Shown piece after piece: positions 51,838 through 60,506 of a stretch of DNA of 64,000 nucleotides. The position numbers and the translations under genes were made by a program. The first letter of the stretch is position 1. Every line of letters starts with the position of its first letter. The notes below the pieces were generated by a model. That model saw nothing but the letters and a program-made list of their open reading frames with translations. It was not told the origin of the DNA and did not search any database. The stretch lies in contig NZ_JASCIQ010000017.1 of NCBI RefSeq assembly GCF_029968035.1, positions 92,256 through 156,255 on the forward strand, read 5' to 3'. Source of the stretch: Streptomyces cavernicola (GTDB lineage: Bacteria > Actinomycetota > Actinomycetes > Streptomycetales > Streptomycetaceae).

Positions 51838-53067
51838 TCAGGCGCCCAGGATGTTGTGTTCCGGGCCGAACGGGAACTTGGTGATGTTCTCGGTGCCGGT
51901 CTCGCCGACGACGAGGATGTCGTGCTCGCGGTAGCCGCCCGCGCCGGGCTCGCCCTCGGGCACCATGAGCATCGGCTCCATGGAGACCACCATGCCGGGT
52001 TCCAGGACGGTGTCGATGTCCTCGCGGAGTTCGAGGCCCGCCTCGCGGCCGTAGTAGTGGGACAGCACGCCGAAGGAGTGGCCGTAGCCGAAGGTGCGGT
52101 TGGGCAGCAGGCCGTGGCCGATGTAGATCTCGTTGAGGGCGTGGGCGATCTCGGCGCAGCTGATGCCGGGCTTGATCAGCTCCAGGCCGCGGCGGTGCAC
52201 CTCGACGTTGATCTCCCACAGCTGCAGCGAGCGGGCGTCGGGCTCGCCGTAGAACAACGTCCGCTCCAGGGCCGTGTAGTAACCGGAGATCATCGGGAAG
52301 CAGTTGAGGCTGAGGATGTCGCCGCGGCGCACCTGGCGGGTGGTGGGCCAGTTGTGCGCGCCGTCGGTGTTGATGCCCGACTGGAACCACACCCAGGTGT
52401 CCCGGATCTCGGTGTGCGGGTGCGCGCGGGCGATCTCACGGACCATGGCCTGGGTGCCGGCCAGCGCCACCTCGTACTCCGCGACGCCCTCGGCGATCGC
52501 CGCGCGCACCGCCTCACCGCCGAGGTCGCCGATGCGTGCGCCCTCCTTGATGAGGGCGATCTCCTCGTCCGACTTGACCATCCGCTCCCGCATGGTCGCC
52601 GCCGCGATGTCGGTGAACTCGGCGCCGGAGAAGGCGTCCTGGAACTTCCGCAGCTGGTCGAGCGGCAGGCTGTCGTGCTCGACGCCGATCCGGCGCGGGG
52701 CGATCGCCCGCTGCTTCAGGGTCTCGTGGATGGCGTGCACGTAGTTGTCGCGCTGCCAGTCGGTGTAGACGACGTTGTCCCCGTAGCAGCGCCGCCAGGG
52801 CATGCCGGCGTCGATGTTCGCGGTGACCGTGATCTGGTCGTCCGCGGTGACGATCAGCGCGTACGGACGACCGAAGGCCGTGAACAGGAAGTCGGAGTAG
52901 TACTTGATGTTCTGGTACGAGGTGAACAGGGCGACGTCGATGTCACCCTGGGCCATCACCTTGCGCAGCCCGGCAAGCCGCCGCTCCATCTCGGCGTCGG
53001 AGAACGTCAGTTGCTCCTTCTCGCCGTTGCGGATGAGCTTCAGGCGCTGGAGGTCGGTGACGGACAT
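51838..53067 (-). CDS. Creatinase (creatine amidinohydrolase)
   Basis: A 409-residue pita-bread-fold enzyme that hydrolyses creatine to sarcosine and urea in the cytoplasm. Resemblance to Pseudomonas creatinase is strong along the whole length: LFTSYQNIKYYSDFL, YTDWQRDNYV, FQSGINTDGAHN, FGYGHSFGVLSHYYG and SMEPMLMVPEG. His238, Glu268 and Glu364 align with the catalytic His and Glu residues of that enzyme. Unlike M24 metallopeptidases the metal ligands are not conserved, as expected. A MHS transporter gene lies 91 bp upstream on the same strand. Confidence 0.93.
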   Translation of the reverse strand: MSVTDLQRLKLIRNGEKEQLTFSDAEMERRLAGLRKVMAQGDIDVALFTSYQNIKYYSDFLFTAFGRPYALIVTADDQITVTANIDAGMPWRRCYGDNVVYTDWQRDNYVHAIHETLKQRAIAPRRIGVEHDSLPLDQLRKFQDAFSGAEFTDIAAATMRERMVKSDEEIALIKEGARIGDLGGEAVRAAIAEGVAEYEVALAGTQAMVREIARAHPHTEIRDTWVWFQSGINTDGAHNWPTTRQVRRGDILSLNCFPMISGYYTALERTLFYGEPDARSLQLWEINVEVHRRGLELIKPGISCAEIAHALNEIYIGHGLLPNRTFGYGHSFGVLSHYYGREAGLELREDIDTVLEPGMVVSMEPMLMVPEGEPGAGGYREHDILVVGETGTENITKFPFGPEHNILGA

Positions 53068-53158
53068 GGGTGCTCCTTCTCATGGTTGCGGTGCGGTGTG
53101 GTGCGGTGCCGCCGGCCGGGGCCGGCCGGGGCGGGGAGTGGTCGGACGAGGGGAGGGC

Positions 53159-54472
53159 TCACTCCTCGCGGAGCGGCCGGCGTGCCGTCTCGCGCGCGGC
53201 GAGCACGGCTCCGAGGGAGACGAGCGCCGCGGCGGCCAGATACCAGGCCGGTGCGAGCGGGCTGCCGGTCCAGGAGATGAGCAGTGTGCCGACGAAGGCC
53301 GCGGTGCCGCCGAACAGCGCGTTGGCCAGGTTGAAGCTGATGGCGAAGCCGCTGTAGCGGACCCGGGTCGGGAACTGCTCGGCGAGGAAGCTGGGCAGGG
53401 TGCCGTCGTTGAGCGCGAGCATGCCGCCGAGCAGCACCTGGACCGCGATGACGGTCAGCAGCCCGGCCCCGTCGAGCAGCAGGAACGCCGGCACGGCGCC
53501 CAGGGCGAACAGGGCGGAGGCCCCGATCAGCAGCTTCTTCCGGCCGAACCGGTCCGAGGCCAGGCCGGTGCAGAAGACGAAGGCGATGTAGACCGTGAGC
53601 GCGACGGTGGTGGCGAGGAACGATGCGGTGGCGTCGACGCCGAGCTCCTCGGAGAGGTACGTCGGCATGTAGCTGAGCAGCATGTAGAAGGCGACGGCGT
53701 TGAGCACGGTGGCCCCCATCGCGAGCAGCAGCGGGCGCCGGTTGTCCCGCAGCATCTCCTTGGCGGGGGTCCGGGTGACCTCCTGCTGCCCCTCAAGGGC
53801 GCGGAACGCCGGGGTGTCCTCGAGGCGCAGCCGGATGTACCGGCCGATCAGGCCCATGGGCGCGGCCAGGAGGAACGGCAGCCGCCAGCCCCAGCTCTGC
53901 ATCTGCTCCGCGGAGAGCAGATCGGTCAGCAGCGCCGCGAGCAGCGAGCCGAGCAGCAGCCCCGTCGCGGTGCTGGCCGGGACGACGGAGGCGTAGAGCC
54001 CGCGCCGTCCCTCGGGCGCGTACTCCACCAGGAACGCGGAGGCGCCCGCGTACTCGCCGGAGGCCGAGAAGCCCTGCACGATGCGGACGGCGAGCAGCAG
54101 CAGCGGCGCGAGCAGCCCGACGGCCTGATAGCTGGGCAGCAGGGCGATGCAGAAGGTCGCCACGGACATGATCACGATGGAGAGCGAGAGCGCGCTGCGC
54201 CGCCCGACCCGGTCGCCGATGTGCCCCCACACGAACCCGCCGAGCGGCCGCACGAGGAACGAGAGGGCGAACACGCTGAACGTCGCGAGGAGGGCCGTGG
54301 TGCGGTCGGTCGCCGGAAAGAAGACCGTCGAGATGGTCGCCGCCAGGTAGCCGTACGCGGCGTAGTCGAACCACTCGACGAAGTTGCCTATGAAACTGGC
54401 GGCGACGACCCGGCGACGTGTCCCGGTGTCGGTCCCGGTGTCGGTGCCCGGCGGGACGGTGGAGTTGCTCAT
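53159..54472 (-). CDS. MFS transporter of the metabolite:H+ symporter family
   Basis: A 437-residue, twelve-span symporter. Diagnostic parts are SFIGNFVEWFDYAAYGYLAA, GHIGDRVGRR in loop 2-3 and EQFPTRVRYSGFAISFN. It heads the unit with creatinase and the IclR regulator, so it is the probable creatine or betaine-like substrate importer. Two GTTGC-N7-GCAAC palindromes lie upstream of ATG 54472. Confidence 0.9.
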   Translation of the reverse strand: MSNSTVPPGTDTGTDTGTRRRVVAASFIGNFVEWFDYAAYGYLAATISTVFFPATDRTTALLATFSVFALSFLVRPLGGFVWGHIGDRVGRRSALSLSIVIMSVATFCIALLPSYQAVGLLAPLLLLAVRIVQGFSASGEYAGASAFLVEYAPEGRRGLYASVVPASTATGLLLGSLLAALLTDLLSAEQMQSWGWRLPFLLAAPMGLIGRYIRLRLEDTPAFRALEGQQEVTRTPAKEMLRDNRRPLLLAMGATVLNAVAFYMLLSYMPTYLSEELGVDATASFLATTVALTVYIAFVFCTGLASDRFGRKKLLIGASALFALGAVPAFLLLDGAGLLTVIAVQVLLGGMLALNDGTLPSFLAEQFPTRVRYSGFAISFNLANALFGGTAAFVGTLLISWTGSPLAPAWYLAAAALVSLGAVLAARETARRPLREE

Positions 54473-54496
54473 GGAACCTGGCTCCCATGCATCGGT

Positions 54497-54513
54497 GTTG
54501 CGCGAGAAGCAAC
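54497..54513. promoter_or_regulatory. IclR-type operator candidate, copy 1
   Basis: GTTGC-N7-GCAAC palindrome, 25 bp before the MHS transporter start. Confidence 0.6.
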
Positions 54514-54589
54514 GATGGGTGCCAATATGGGAACGGAGCTCCGGAGTGTCAAGAGGGGCGGCGCGAAGAGATGCATCTCCAGCATCACT

Positions 54590-54606
54590 GTTGCTATTTG
54601 TGCAAC
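54590..54606. promoter_or_regulatory. IclR-type operator candidate, copy 2
   Basis: A second GTTGC-N7-GCAAC palindrome with the same spacer length, 93 bp from copy 1. Confidence 0.6.
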
Positions 54607-54633
54607 CAGCTGGTCGAGTGTGAGGCAAGGAGA

Positions 54634-54663
54634 AGGCCGTGCCGGAGAGCTCCGGCACGGCCT
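54634..54663. terminator. Terminator after the ABC transporter operon
   Basis: A perfect 14-bp-armed palindrome with a 2-base centre, 41 bp beyond the stop of the last ABC gene. Confidence 0.8.
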
Positions 54664-54703
54664 GTCGACGTCCTCTACGGATCTCGGTCTCTTGAGTCCC
54701 TGC

Positions 54704-55744
54704 TCAAGCGAGGCGGCTGCGCGGAGCCGGCGCTGCCGCCGCGGGCAGCGGGCGCACGCAGTGCCACCGGTGTCCGCCGTCGCCCTCTTCCACGTCGGGG
54801 AACGCGGTGGCGCACCCGTCGTCCGCCTTCCAGCAGCGGGTACGGAAGGGGCAGCCGGTCGGAGGGTGCGTGGCGGAGGGCACGGGGCCGTGCAGCACGA
54901 TTCGCTCCGGGCGCTCCAGCAGGCTCGGCGTGGCCGACAGCAACGCCTGGGTGTACGGGTGCCGCGGCCGGTCGGTGACCTGGTCCGCGGGCCCCTCCTC
55001 CACGACACGGCCCAGGTAGAGCACGGCGATGCGGTCCGCGAGGTACCGCACGGTCTGCACGTCATGGGAGATGAACACCATGCCGAGGCCGAGACGATCG
55101 CGCAGCTCCGTGAGCAGGTTGAGGATCTGGGCGCGCACCGAGACATCGAGGGCGCTGGTGGGCTCGTCGGCGACGATCAGCTCCGGTTCGAGGGCGAGGG
55201 CACGCGCGATGGCCACCCGCTGACGCTGACCGCCCGACAGCTGGCCGGGCAGCGCTTCGAGCGTGTGGCCCGGCAGCCCGACCAGATCGAGGAGTTCCAG
55301 GACGCGCGCCTCGCGGGCCCGTGCCGTACCACGCCGGTGCACGTCCAGCGGGTCGCGCAGGATGCGGCGGACCGGCAGGCGCGGGTTGAGCGCGGTGGAC
55401 GGGTCCTGGAAGACGACGCCGACGGCGGGCCCGAACGTGGTGCGCCGTGCCGACGGGCTGAGGGACCACAGGTCCTGACCGCGGAAGTGCACTTGGCCGT
55501 CGGTGGGACGTTGCAGCCCGGTGATGACGCGGGCCAGCGTGGACTTTCCGCAGCCCGACTCGCCGACGATGCCGACGATCTCGCCGCGGCGCACCTCCAG
55601 GGACGCGTCGGTGAGGGCGTGGACGGAGTCCCGCCGCAGCACGCCTCCGCTGCGGGCCTTGTGGCGTACGTGGATCCGGTCGAGCCGGATCAGCGGGTCG
55701 ACGGCGGTGGCCCGGGTGTCCGGGGAGTGCTGCGTCGCGGTCAT
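54704..55744 (-). CDS. Peptide/sialic-acid-type ABC transporter ATPase (DppF/OppF-like)
   Basis: A 346-residue ATPase. Walker A is GESGCGKS, the signature is LSGGQRQR and Walker B is LIVADEPTS. The C-terminal Cys region GCPFRTRCWKADDGC is the OppF-type cluster. ATG 55744 overlaps the upstream stop (ATGA). It would pair with the ATPase half of the fusion protein to power uptake. Confidence 0.92.
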   Translation of the reverse strand: MTATQHSPDTRATAVDPLIRLDRIHVRHKARSGGVLRRDSVHALTDASLEVRRGEIVGIVGESGCGKSTLARVITGLQRPTDGQVHFRGQDLWSLSPSARRTTFGPAVGVVFQDPSTALNPRLPVRRILRDPLDVHRRGTARAREARVLELLDLVGLPGHTLEALPGQLSGGQRQRVAIARALALEPELIVADEPTSALDVSVRAQILNLLTELRDRLGLGMVFISHDVQTVRYLADRIAVLYLGRVVEEGPADQVTDRPRHPYTQALLSATPSLLERPERIVLHGPVPSATHPPTGCPFRTRCWKADDGCATAFPDVEEGDGGHRWHCVRPLPAAAAPAPRSRLA

Positions 55745-57720
55745 CGGGTGCTCCCGAGAGGCTGGGCCGGCTGCGTCGGGCGAGCCGGGTTCGCGGGGTG
55801 GTGGCAGGCGAACCGATGGTCGTCGTGGGCGTCCCGTGCGGCGGCGGTCGGTGGTGTCGTGGTGCAGAGTTCGGTCGCCGCGGCACAGCGGGAGGCGAAG
55901 CGGCAGCCGTCGCCGAAGGAGCGGGGCGCGGGCACGACACCACGGATCTGGTGCAGCCGCTCGGCACCCGCCTCCAGCGAGACGACCGATCCGAGCAGGC
56001 CGCGGCTGTAGTGGTGTGCGGGGTCGGTCAGCAGTGCGCGGGTCTCGCCGGCCTCGGCGACCTGGCCCGCGTACATGACGGCCACCCGGTGGGAGAGGTC
56101 GCCGACGAGGGCGAGGTCGTGCGAGACGAGGACCATCGCGAAGCCGAGCTCGTCCCGCAACTGCACGAGAAGTTCGACGACTTGGGCCTGGACGGTGACG
56201 TCGAGCGCGGTCGTCGGCTCGTCGGCGATGAGCAGCCGTGGGCTGCGGGAGAGCGCCATGGCGATCAGGACACGCTGGCGCTGGCCGCCGGACAGTTCGT
56301 GCGGGTAGCTGCGCAAGGTGCGTTCGGGGGAGAGGCCGACCAGATCGAGGAGTTCGGCAGGAGTGCGGGTGCCGCCGCGGGACGTGAGGCGCCTCAGTTG
56401 CGTGCCGATCAGGACGGACGGGTTCAGGGACGACATGGCGTCCTGATAGACCATCGCGATCTCCGGACCCATCAGGGCACGGCGTTCCTTGGCGGAGAGC
56501 GTCAGCAGGTCGCGGCCGCGGTAACGGATCTCGCCCGAGACCTCGGCGTTACGGGCGAGCAGACCCATGATCGCGAGGCTGGTGATGGACTTGCCGCAGC
56601 CGGACTCGCCCACCAGGCCCAGGGTTTCGCCTTCCCGGACGGTGAAGGAGATCCCGTCGACGACACGGGTGTCGCCGTACCGGTCGGGGAACCGGATGGT
56701 CAGGTCCCGCACGACGAGGAGTTCGGGGGCATCGGCCGGAAGCGGCCGGACGGCGGGCTCGATGGCGGCCAGGCGCTCGGCGAGTTCGGCGAGCGCGGCG
56801 TCGACGGCACCGGAATCCGCGGCGGCCGCCGCCGGAGCCTCGGCCGGATCGCTGCCGCCGGTACGGGACTTGTCCGGGGACGCGGCCGCGTCGGTCATGC
56901 CCTCGGACAGGATGTTCAGCGCGAGCACGGTCACAAGCAGGCACAGGCCCGGGAAGAAGGTGGCCCACCAGCCGCCGGACAGCAGGATCTGCCTGCCGTA
57001 CGCCAGGACGCTGCCCCAGCTGGGGTCCGGGTCCTGCACACCGGCGCCGATGAACGACAGGCTCGCCTCGAAGATGATCGAGTCGGCGACCATCACGGTG
57101 GCGAACACCAGCACCGGAGCAGCACAGTTGACGGCCACGTGCCGGGCGACGATGTACCTGCGCCGGGCGCCGATGACCTGTTCGGCGGCGACGTAGTCCT
57201 CGCCGTACTGCTCCAGGACGTTGGCGCGCACCACGCGTGCCAGCGAAGGTGAGTAGACGAACGCGATGGTGAAGATGATGACCGGCAGGCTCGGGCCGAA
57301 CACCGCGACCAGAACGGCCGCGAGCGCGATCGGCGGGAACGACATGACGACGTCGAGGGTGCGCATCACGCCCTCGTCGGCGAGCCGCCGCGAGGTGGCG
57401 GCGAGCGCGCCGAGCAGTGCGCCGAGGACCAGGGCGAGCAGGGTGGCGCCGAAGCCGATGGTGAGCGAGTAGCGGGCGCCGTGCACCACGCGGGCGAAGA
57501 CGTCGCGCCCTGCCCGGTCGGTGCCGAACCAGTGGTCGCCGTCCGGTGCTTGGGCCGGCGTGCCCGTGGTCAGCGGGTCCTGCGTGAGCAAGGGGGCGAA
57601 GAGCGCGCCGAGGATGACCACGACGAGCACACCGAGTGCGATGCGGGAGCTGAGCGGCAGGCGGCGCAGGCGCGTGCCGGGCCGGGCGAGGCGCTCGGCG
57701 AGGGAGCGGGGGGCGAACAT
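55741..57720 (-). CDS. Fused ABC permease (DppC-like) and ATPase (DppD-like)
   Basis: A 659-residue fusion. Residues 1 to about 285 form a DppC-type permease (HWFGTDRAGRDVFARVVHGAR, then EQYGEDYVAAEQVIGARR with the EAA loop). An Ala/Pro-rich linker is at about 285-335. Then a complete ATPase follows: GESGCGKS, LSGGQRQR, LLIADEPTT and a C-terminal Cys cluster. ATG 57720 overlaps the upstream stop (TGATG); GTG 57723 is possible. Fused permease-ATPases of this type occur in actinobacterial sialic acid transporters, which fits the sialidase nearby. Confidence 0.92.
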   Translation of the reverse strand: MFAPRSLAERLARPGTRLRRLPLSSRIALGVLVVVILGALFAPLLTQDPLTTGTPAQAPDGDHWFGTDRAGRDVFARVVHGARYSLTIGFGATLLALVLGALLGALAATSRRLADEGVMRTLDVVMSFPPIALAAVLVAVFGPSLPVIIFTIAFVYSPSLARVVRANVLEQYGEDYVAAEQVIGARRRYIVARHVAVNCAAPVLVFATVMVADSIIFEASLSFIGAGVQDPDPSWGSVLAYGRQILLSGGWWATFFPGLCLLVTVLALNILSEGMTDAAASPDKSRTGGSDPAEAPAAAAADSGAVDAALAELAERLAAIEPAVRPLPADAPELLVVRDLTIRFPDRYGDTRVVDGISFTVREGETLGLVGESGCGKSITSLAIMGLLARNAEVSGEIRYRGRDLLTLSAKERRALMGPEIAMVYQDAMSSLNPSVLIGTQLRRLTSRGGTRTPAELLDLVGLSPERTLRSYPHELSGGQRQRVLIAMALSRSPRLLIADEPTTALDVTVQAQVVELLVQLRDELGFAMVLVSHDLALVGDLSHRVAVMYAGQVAEAGETRALLTDPAHHYSRGLLGSVVSLEAGAERLHQIRGVVPAPRSFGDGCRFASRCAAATELCTTTPPTAAARDAHDDHRFACHHPANPARPTQPAQPLGSTR

Positions 57721-58670
57721 CACACCGTCCTGATACGCGGGTTGACGAGCAGGTAGAGCAGGTCGACGACGACGTTGACCACGAGGAACGCGATGGCGAT
57801 GGTGAGCACGGTGCCCTGCACGAGCGCGACGTCGCCGCCGGTGACGCCTTCGAGGATCAGCTTGCCCATGCCCGGCAGGTCGAAGATCGCCTCGATGACC
57901 ACGGCGCCGCTGAGCAGGTAGCCGACCTTGACGCCGAGCACGGTGAGCGGGGTGACCAGGGCGTTGCGCAGCACCGACCGGACGATCAGGGACGGCGGCA
58001 GCCCGCTGCCGCGCGCCGTGCGGACGTAGTCGCGGTCGAGTTCGGCCACCATCGACGTACGGATGAGCCGGGCGAGCGACGCCGCGACGGGCAGTGCGAG
58101 CGAGACGGCGGGCAGGGCCATGCTGTGCAGCCAGCCGGTGAAGGAGTCCGCCGGGTTGACGTAGCCGCCGGTCGGGAAGAGCGGCGTGTTCAGGGCGAAC
58201 TGCTGGATCAGCAGGACACCCAGCCAGAACGACGGCAGCGCGATCCCGGCCATCGACACGACCCGGAAGACCTGGTCGGGCCAGCGGTCCCGGTACATGG
58301 CGCTGGTGACGCCGAGGGCCAGCGCGAGCACGATCGCCAGCGCGAGACCCAGCAGCGTCAGCTGGAGCGTCAGCGGAAACGCTGTCACGATACGGATCGC
58401 GACGGGCTGGCTCGGCGGCACCGTCATCCCGAGGTCTCCCTGCACCAGTCGGCCCAGGAAGTCGAAGTACCGCACCGGCAAAGGGTCGTTGAGGCCGTGC
58501 GCTTCGGCGAACGCGGCCCGCGCCTGCGGGCTCGCACTGTCGCCGAGCGCGTTGTACGCGGGATCGGCCGGCGAGAACTGCAGGACCACGAAGACCAGCA
58601 GCGCGATGCCCAGAATCATCACCGGCATCATGGCGAGGCGGCGCAGCGCGAGCCGGAGGAATGCAACCAT
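57720..58670 (-). CDS. ABC transporter permease (DppB-like)
   Basis: A 316-residue, six-span permease. It has FVVLQFSPADPAYNALG near the N-terminus, RDYVRTARGSGLPPSLIVRSVLRNAL (EAA loop) and VIEAIFDLPGMGKL, all typical of DppB. ATG 58670 is used. It is cotranscribed with the binding protein upstream and the fusion protein downstream. Confidence 0.92.
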   Translation of the reverse strand: MVAFLRLALRRLAMMPVMILGIALLVFVVLQFSPADPAYNALGDSASPQARAAFAEAHGLNDPLPVRYFDFLGRLVQGDLGMTVPPSQPVAIRIVTAFPLTLQLTLLGLALAIVLALALGVTSAMYRDRWPDQVFRVVSMAGIALPSFWLGVLLIQQFALNTPLFPTGGYVNPADSFTGWLHSMALPAVSLALPVAASLARLIRTSMVAELDRDYVRTARGSGLPPSLIVRSVLRNALVTPLTVLGVKVGYLLSGAVVIEAIFDLPGMGKLILEGVTGGDVALVQGTVLTIAIAFLVVNVVVDLLYLLVNPRIRTV

Positions 58671-58748
58671 CGTGAGGTTCCTAGAGATCGGGGCCGGGCC
58701 CACCCACCACCATCGGAGCGGGCCCGGCGGTCTCGGGCGGCGCGAGGC

Positions 58749-60347
58749 TCAGGCGCGGCCGACGTCGACGAAGGACAGGCCTGTCGTGGGCAGCGGCTGG
58801 AAGCCGGCGAGTGCTCCGGAGTCCCAGGCGGTGGGCAGTTTGCGGTGCAGCACCGGGTAGAGGGCGGCCTCCTCGGCGACCAGGTCGGTGACCTGCCCCC
58901 ACAGCTCCTTGCGCTTGTTCTCGTCGGCGGTGTTCGCGGCCCGGTCGAGGAGCGACTTGGTCTTCTTGTACGCGGCCGAGCCGGACCATCCGTACCGCTT
59001 CTCCGGCCAGAAGCCGTAGTAGAACCAGCGCAGCAGCAGGTCGGCGTCGTTGCCGAAGACGGACGGGTCGCCCGGCGCGGCCAACGCGTCGAAGTCACCC
59101 TTGTCCGTCTTCGCGTACTGGGCGGGGGACTGCGCGATGTCGAGCTTGACCTCGACGCCGGCCTCCGCCCAGCTCTCCTTGATCAGCGGGGCGATGTCCT
59201 TGACCCAGCCGGTGTCGGTGAGCAGCAGCGTGAAGGACAGCTTCTCGGCGCCGGCTTCGGCGAGCAGCTTCTTGGCCTTGGCCACGTCGTGGCCGTAGAC
59301 GGTGGCGGCCTTGTGGTAGTCGGGGTGGTTCGGCGGTACGTAACCGCTGGCGGCCTCGGCGTTGCCGAGCAGCGCGGTCTTGATGAGCTTCTCGGTGTCC
59401 AGGGCGTAGTGCAGGGCCTGGCGCACCCGCTTGTCGGCGAACCGCTTGTCGGCGCAGTTGAACATGAGGAAGAGCAGCCCGAACGACTGGACGGACTCGA
59501 CCTTCTTCTTGCCGGTGAAGCCCTTCAAGTCGATGTAGGGCACGTCCTCGATGGCCTGCACACGGCCCGACTGCAGGGCGCTGACGCGGGCGGAGGGGTC
59601 GGAGATGAGATGCCAGACCAGCTTCTCCGCCTTGGCGGGGTGCGGGCCGTTGTACTTGCCGTACTTCGCCATGACGATCTTGTCCTCGCGTACCGCCTGG
59701 ACGAAGCGGTAAGGGCCCGAGCCGACCGGCTTCGCGTCGAAGGCCTTGGCGTCGGCGCCCGCGATCTTCTTCGGCACGATCCGGACGACGGATATCCGGG
59801 AGGGGAACAGTGCGAAGGGGTACTTCAGCTTGAACTCGACCGTGCTCGTGTCGACCGCGCTCACCTTGTCGATGAACGGCACGAACTGGGCCATCAGCGA
59901 GGCGTTCTTCGGGTCCAGGACGCGCTCGAAGCTGAAGACGACATCGTCGGCGGTGACGGCGGACCCGTCGTGGAAGGTCGCCCCCTCGCGCAGGGTGGCC
60001 CGGTACGTCGTGGCGTTGAGCTTCTTCGGCATGGCGGTGGCCAGCGCGGGCGCCGCGACGAGGGTGGCCGGGTCGAGGTCGACCAGCCCTTCGAAGATGT
60101 GCATGTTCGCGGCGTACGGGGTGGCGCCGGAAGTGATCATCGGGTCGAAGCCGGTCGACAGGGGGTAGGACAGACCCGCCTCGAGGGTGCCGCTACCGCT
60201 GCCGCCGCTCTGCTGCCCGTTGTCGCCGCTGGAGGCGGGGCCGCCGCAGGCCGTCAGTCCGGTGGTGATGGCCGTCGTCACACCGATGGCGCTCGTGATT
60301 CTCAGGAAGGTGCGGCGGTCGACGCCGGCTGCGCTGCACGAGGGCAA
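58749..60347 (-). CDS. ABC substrate-binding lipoprotein, family 5, TTG start
   Basis: A 532-residue extracellular solute-binding protein. The N-terminus has a twin-arginine motif (RRTFLR) and a lipobox LTAC with Cys34, so it is probably Tat-exported and lipidated. Family 5 features are LEAGLSYPLSTGFDPMIT, FHDGSAVTADDVVFSFERVLD and VGSGPYRFV. No ATG or GTG fits the start; TTG at 60347 has an ideal GGAGG five bases upstream. By context the ligand is sialic acid or another sugar acid/peptide. Confidence 0.9.
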   Translation of the reverse strand: MPSCSAAGVDRRTFLRITSAIGVTTAITTGLTACGGPASSGDNGQQSGGSGSGTLEAGLSYPLSTGFDPMITSGATPYAANMHIFEGLVDLDPATLVAAPALATAMPKKLNATTYRATLREGATFHDGSAVTADDVVFSFERVLDPKNASLMAQFVPFIDKVSAVDTSTVEFKLKYPFALFPSRISVVRIVPKKIAGADAKAFDAKPVGSGPYRFVQAVREDKIVMAKYGKYNGPHPAKAEKLVWHLISDPSARVSALQSGRVQAIEDVPYIDLKGFTGKKKVESVQSFGLLFLMFNCADKRFADKRVRQALHYALDTEKLIKTALLGNAEAASGYVPPNHPDYHKAATVYGHDVAKAKKLLAEAGAEKLSFTLLLTDTGWVKDIAPLIKESWAEAGVEVKLDIAQSPAQYAKTDKGDFDALAAPGDPSVFGNDADLLLRWFYYGFWPEKRYGWSGSAAYKKTKSLLDRAANTADENKRKELWGQVTDLVAEEAALYPVLHRKLPTAWDSGALAGFQPLPTTGLSFVDVGRA

Positions 60348-60436
60348 GAGGTCCTCCAGGCGGGAGAAAGAGAGGAGAGGACAGCCGGAGAAGGGGCCGT
60401 CCTGCGGCGAGAGTGTTCGCTTCCTCGCCGGCTGGG

Positions 60437-60452
60437 CGTAAGACGTATGATG
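60437..60452. promoter_or_regulatory. FadR-type operator candidate, regulator side
   Basis: CGTAAGACGTATGATG matches the palindrome CATCAGACGTCTGATG in 13 of 16 positions and lies in the divergent region between the binding-protein and regulator genes. A better copy is at 61411-61426. Confidence 0.6.
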
Positions 60453-60506
60453 TCTGACGCCTTGATAGTGTGGGAAGGTAGTCCGGTCGAGAAGAGGGGT
60501 CAAGAG

